Positions 62,188-64,000 of a DNA stretch of 64,000 nt are shown piece after piece. Under the pieces are notes generated by a model that was given only the letters and a program-made list of their open reading frames with translations, was not told the DNA's origin and searched no databases. Position 1 is the first letter of the stretch; every line of letters begins with the position of its first letter. The position numbers and the translations under genes are program-made. The DNA comes from Lithospermum erythrorhizon (taxonomy: Eukaryota > Streptophyta > Magnoliopsida > Boraginales > Boraginaceae): NCBI GenBank assembly GCA_019722365.1, contig JADFUC010000372.1, positions 1 to 64,000 on the forward strand, given 5' to 3'.

Positions 62188-63500
62188 ACGCAAGCAACTC
62201 CAAATACAAATGATCAACAACTTCTAGCAAACCTATGCTAGAAACCCAAAGCTCTCATTTAGGATTTCTATACTCTTAATCTTTCTGATTAAGAACCCAA
62301 GATACTACCCGGGATTTCAATAAACTAGAATCAATATAATTGAATTAAACAACACACTATGAAATCTCTTGGTCTATCGAGTTGTATGAGAGGATTAAGA
62401 ATGCTTTTAGCTGTCTTGAAGAGTGTGAAAAAGGTGCCTCAAATTACGCAAAGTCGGGTCTAGAAAGCGATTTTAGATGGCTTTTATAGGTTGACAAAAC
62501 CCAGGATTGGGTACTTGGTTTTGGGCTCAGCACCAGTCCCACTCACAAGCCCCGAACCCATGGATGAAAGTTCGCCTAGACATACGCTGGGAGGAGCGCA
62601 AGTCCCGATCACTCCAAACAACTCGGGAAGTCAGAGGGAATTTTAAAGCGCATGTCGGGTGCAAACGATGTCCCGATGTCCGGTTTTTCTGTCAAAGAAA
62701 AATTGAGTTTCAAACTTGATTTAGGCCTTGAATTAAGTATGATTTCAATCCTTTATGCCACACATTCATATTGGGTTGAATCCAATATCAATTCAAGAAC
62801 TAATTAATAAGCTTGAAAGACAATTCTCAAAACATTTTCAATATTTTAACCATATTAAAAATTGTATTCTTAAGCGCAATCATAAAACAGGAATAGTTCA
62901 GAGATTTTTTACAAAAGCCTATACAAATAAAGTCTTTAATCTTGAGTGCTAGGCCTTTGCGCTTTGACTTGGAATTGTGCCTCATGATCCACGTCGATCG
63001 CACCACTAAAGTCATCCAAAATAATATTAGTCCGAATGTGATAATTTGTTATCTTCAAAATGTAGAGAAATAATCTATAACTATTGTTGAAATAGTGAAT
63101 TGTATTTTAAAAGGTACCTTTAGTATGGGCAAATTGTTTTGGTCATGAAGATGTGAATGGTAGTTTGAACCGTAAAATATTTGAGAATTTTTTAATCCTA
63201 TTTTTAGAGTTCGGATTTTTTCGAATCAAAGCGAATACAATTTTTGAAAATTTTCAAGTCAAATTGAGTATAACTGGATTCAATTCGATTCGACTCGTTC
63301 AAAAGAGTTGCGTGGTGGGGTGACCACAGAAGGACATAGAAGCGATTAATTGGTTAATACACTTTATTTTCCAGGTTTCCATTGGTAGGTTGACCATTGT
63401 GTTTGATTAAGTTAGATACGTGTCATTCCCTAAAATCTACATATATATTCCCTTGCTTCATATTCAAAACTCTTGCTTTACTTTGGAACTAACACAAATA
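62188..63500. other. Gene-free stretch, probably an older repeat split by the solo LTR
   Basis: Open frames at 62507-62719 and 62755-62952 (plus) have no recognisable product. Together with 61060-61278, this flank has the look of a copia LTR/leader read in antisense (GCGGAATAATTGATATTTAA, GACTCAACGATTTTAGCC), but no ends were found. 63190-63305 carries the AACTCGAA-type phrase described for 59664-60010. Confidence 0.35.
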
Positions 63501-63719
63501 CTCCCTTCAATTTATTTTAATTGACTCTTTTACATATCGAGGTAAATATTTGATCTTCAATTACTCTTTAATTATATCATTAAAAAATTAAAAAATTAAT
63601 ATTATGAAAAATATTTTAAAAAACTAATCTAATTATATAAATTTTTATATTTTTAAAATAAGGAATAATTAATAAGCAAGCTTTTAATTTTTGCAATAAC
63701 AATTAAAATATTGACGGAG
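63501..63719. mobile_element. Stowaway-like MITE
   Basis: The left end CTCCCTTCAATTTATTTTAA TTG and the right end (reverse complement CTCCGTCAATATTTTAATTG) form an imperfect terminal inverted repeat, with TA on both sides (63499-63500, 63720-63721). It is 219 bp, very AT-rich and non-coding. Confidence 0.75.
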
Positions 63720-63721
63720 TA

Positions 63722-64000
63722 CACAATCGTACAATGAGTCATATAGGTACCCAGCTCAATGTGGAATATATGTTGCATTGTTAAGTTAGGTTAACTATCA
63801 TAACTTCCTAATACAGTATCACATTCGTCCAAAAAATATACGTAGTTCTTTCATCTTATATTAATCGTAAAACAATTGATTAATCACTTACGAAATTAAA
63901 GTGATTTGACTAGTGGTATCCGGTCTGAACCCTATTCAAGAGGGTATCGCTCCGACCGACGGAGGAGTATATTATACATACCCTCGCACATACCATGCGA
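63722..64000. other. Gene-free stretch at the window edge
   Basis: Nothing recognised. CGGAGGAGTATATTATACATA near 63960 resembles a MITE end, but its partner would lie outside or is lost. Confidence 0.4.

Overview
This window is plant nuclear DNA, most likely from a eudicot. It is AT-rich, has two spliced genes with GT-AG introns, Stowaway-type MITEs ending in CTCCCTCCG, and many decayed LTR retrotransposons. The species cannot be fixed from the sequence. Only two protein-coding host genes can be supported; the rest is transposon wreckage and AT-rich intergenic DNA. || Layout: 1-7.6 kb holds decayed LTR sequence, including a ~3.7-kb imperfect inverted repeat (about 1245-2990 against 3140-4940) made of two head-to-head copies of one LTR, each with a hairpin-bearing tandem array. 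7.6-12.5 kb is mixed: a MITE, a SINE-like scrap, decayed repeats and an LTR 3' end with a tRNA-Asp-type primer-binding site. 12584-15521 (minus) is an HD-Zip class II gene of the HAT4/ATHB-2 type in four exons, with an apparent frameshift and stop in exon 2. 15.7-19.4 kb is intergenic, with a GC-richer repeat block. 19.4-25.9 kb is a recognisable but broken Ty1/copia element with both LTRs. 25.9-29 kb is intergenic with (AT)n tracts. About 29-32.7 kb is a decayed Ty3/gypsy internal region (gag-protease, reverse transcriptase, RNase H; no integrase seen). 32.8-48.3 kb is a graveyard of LTRs, mostly without internal regions. || 51106-58151 (plus) is a complete 14-exon peroxisomal acyl-CoA oxidase gene (ACX1 type, 661 codons, C-terminal AKL). 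Its introns host MITEs, including a MITE nested inside another MITE. 58.2-64 kb is intergenic, with a solo LTR at 61284-62182 that keeps a perfect 5-bp target-site duplication, and another MITE. || The two genes do not form a pathway unit. ACX1 catalyses the first step of peroxisomal beta-oxidation, including the chain shortening of jasmonate precursors. The HAT4-type protein is a transcription factor whose relatives act in shade and auxin responses. What links them in the window is shared MITE families in their introns. I found no convincing evidence of a new biological system. The most interesting signals are structural: nested MITEs, a dated solo LTR, the long inverted LTR pair, and a possible methylation-linked indel pattern in the repeats.
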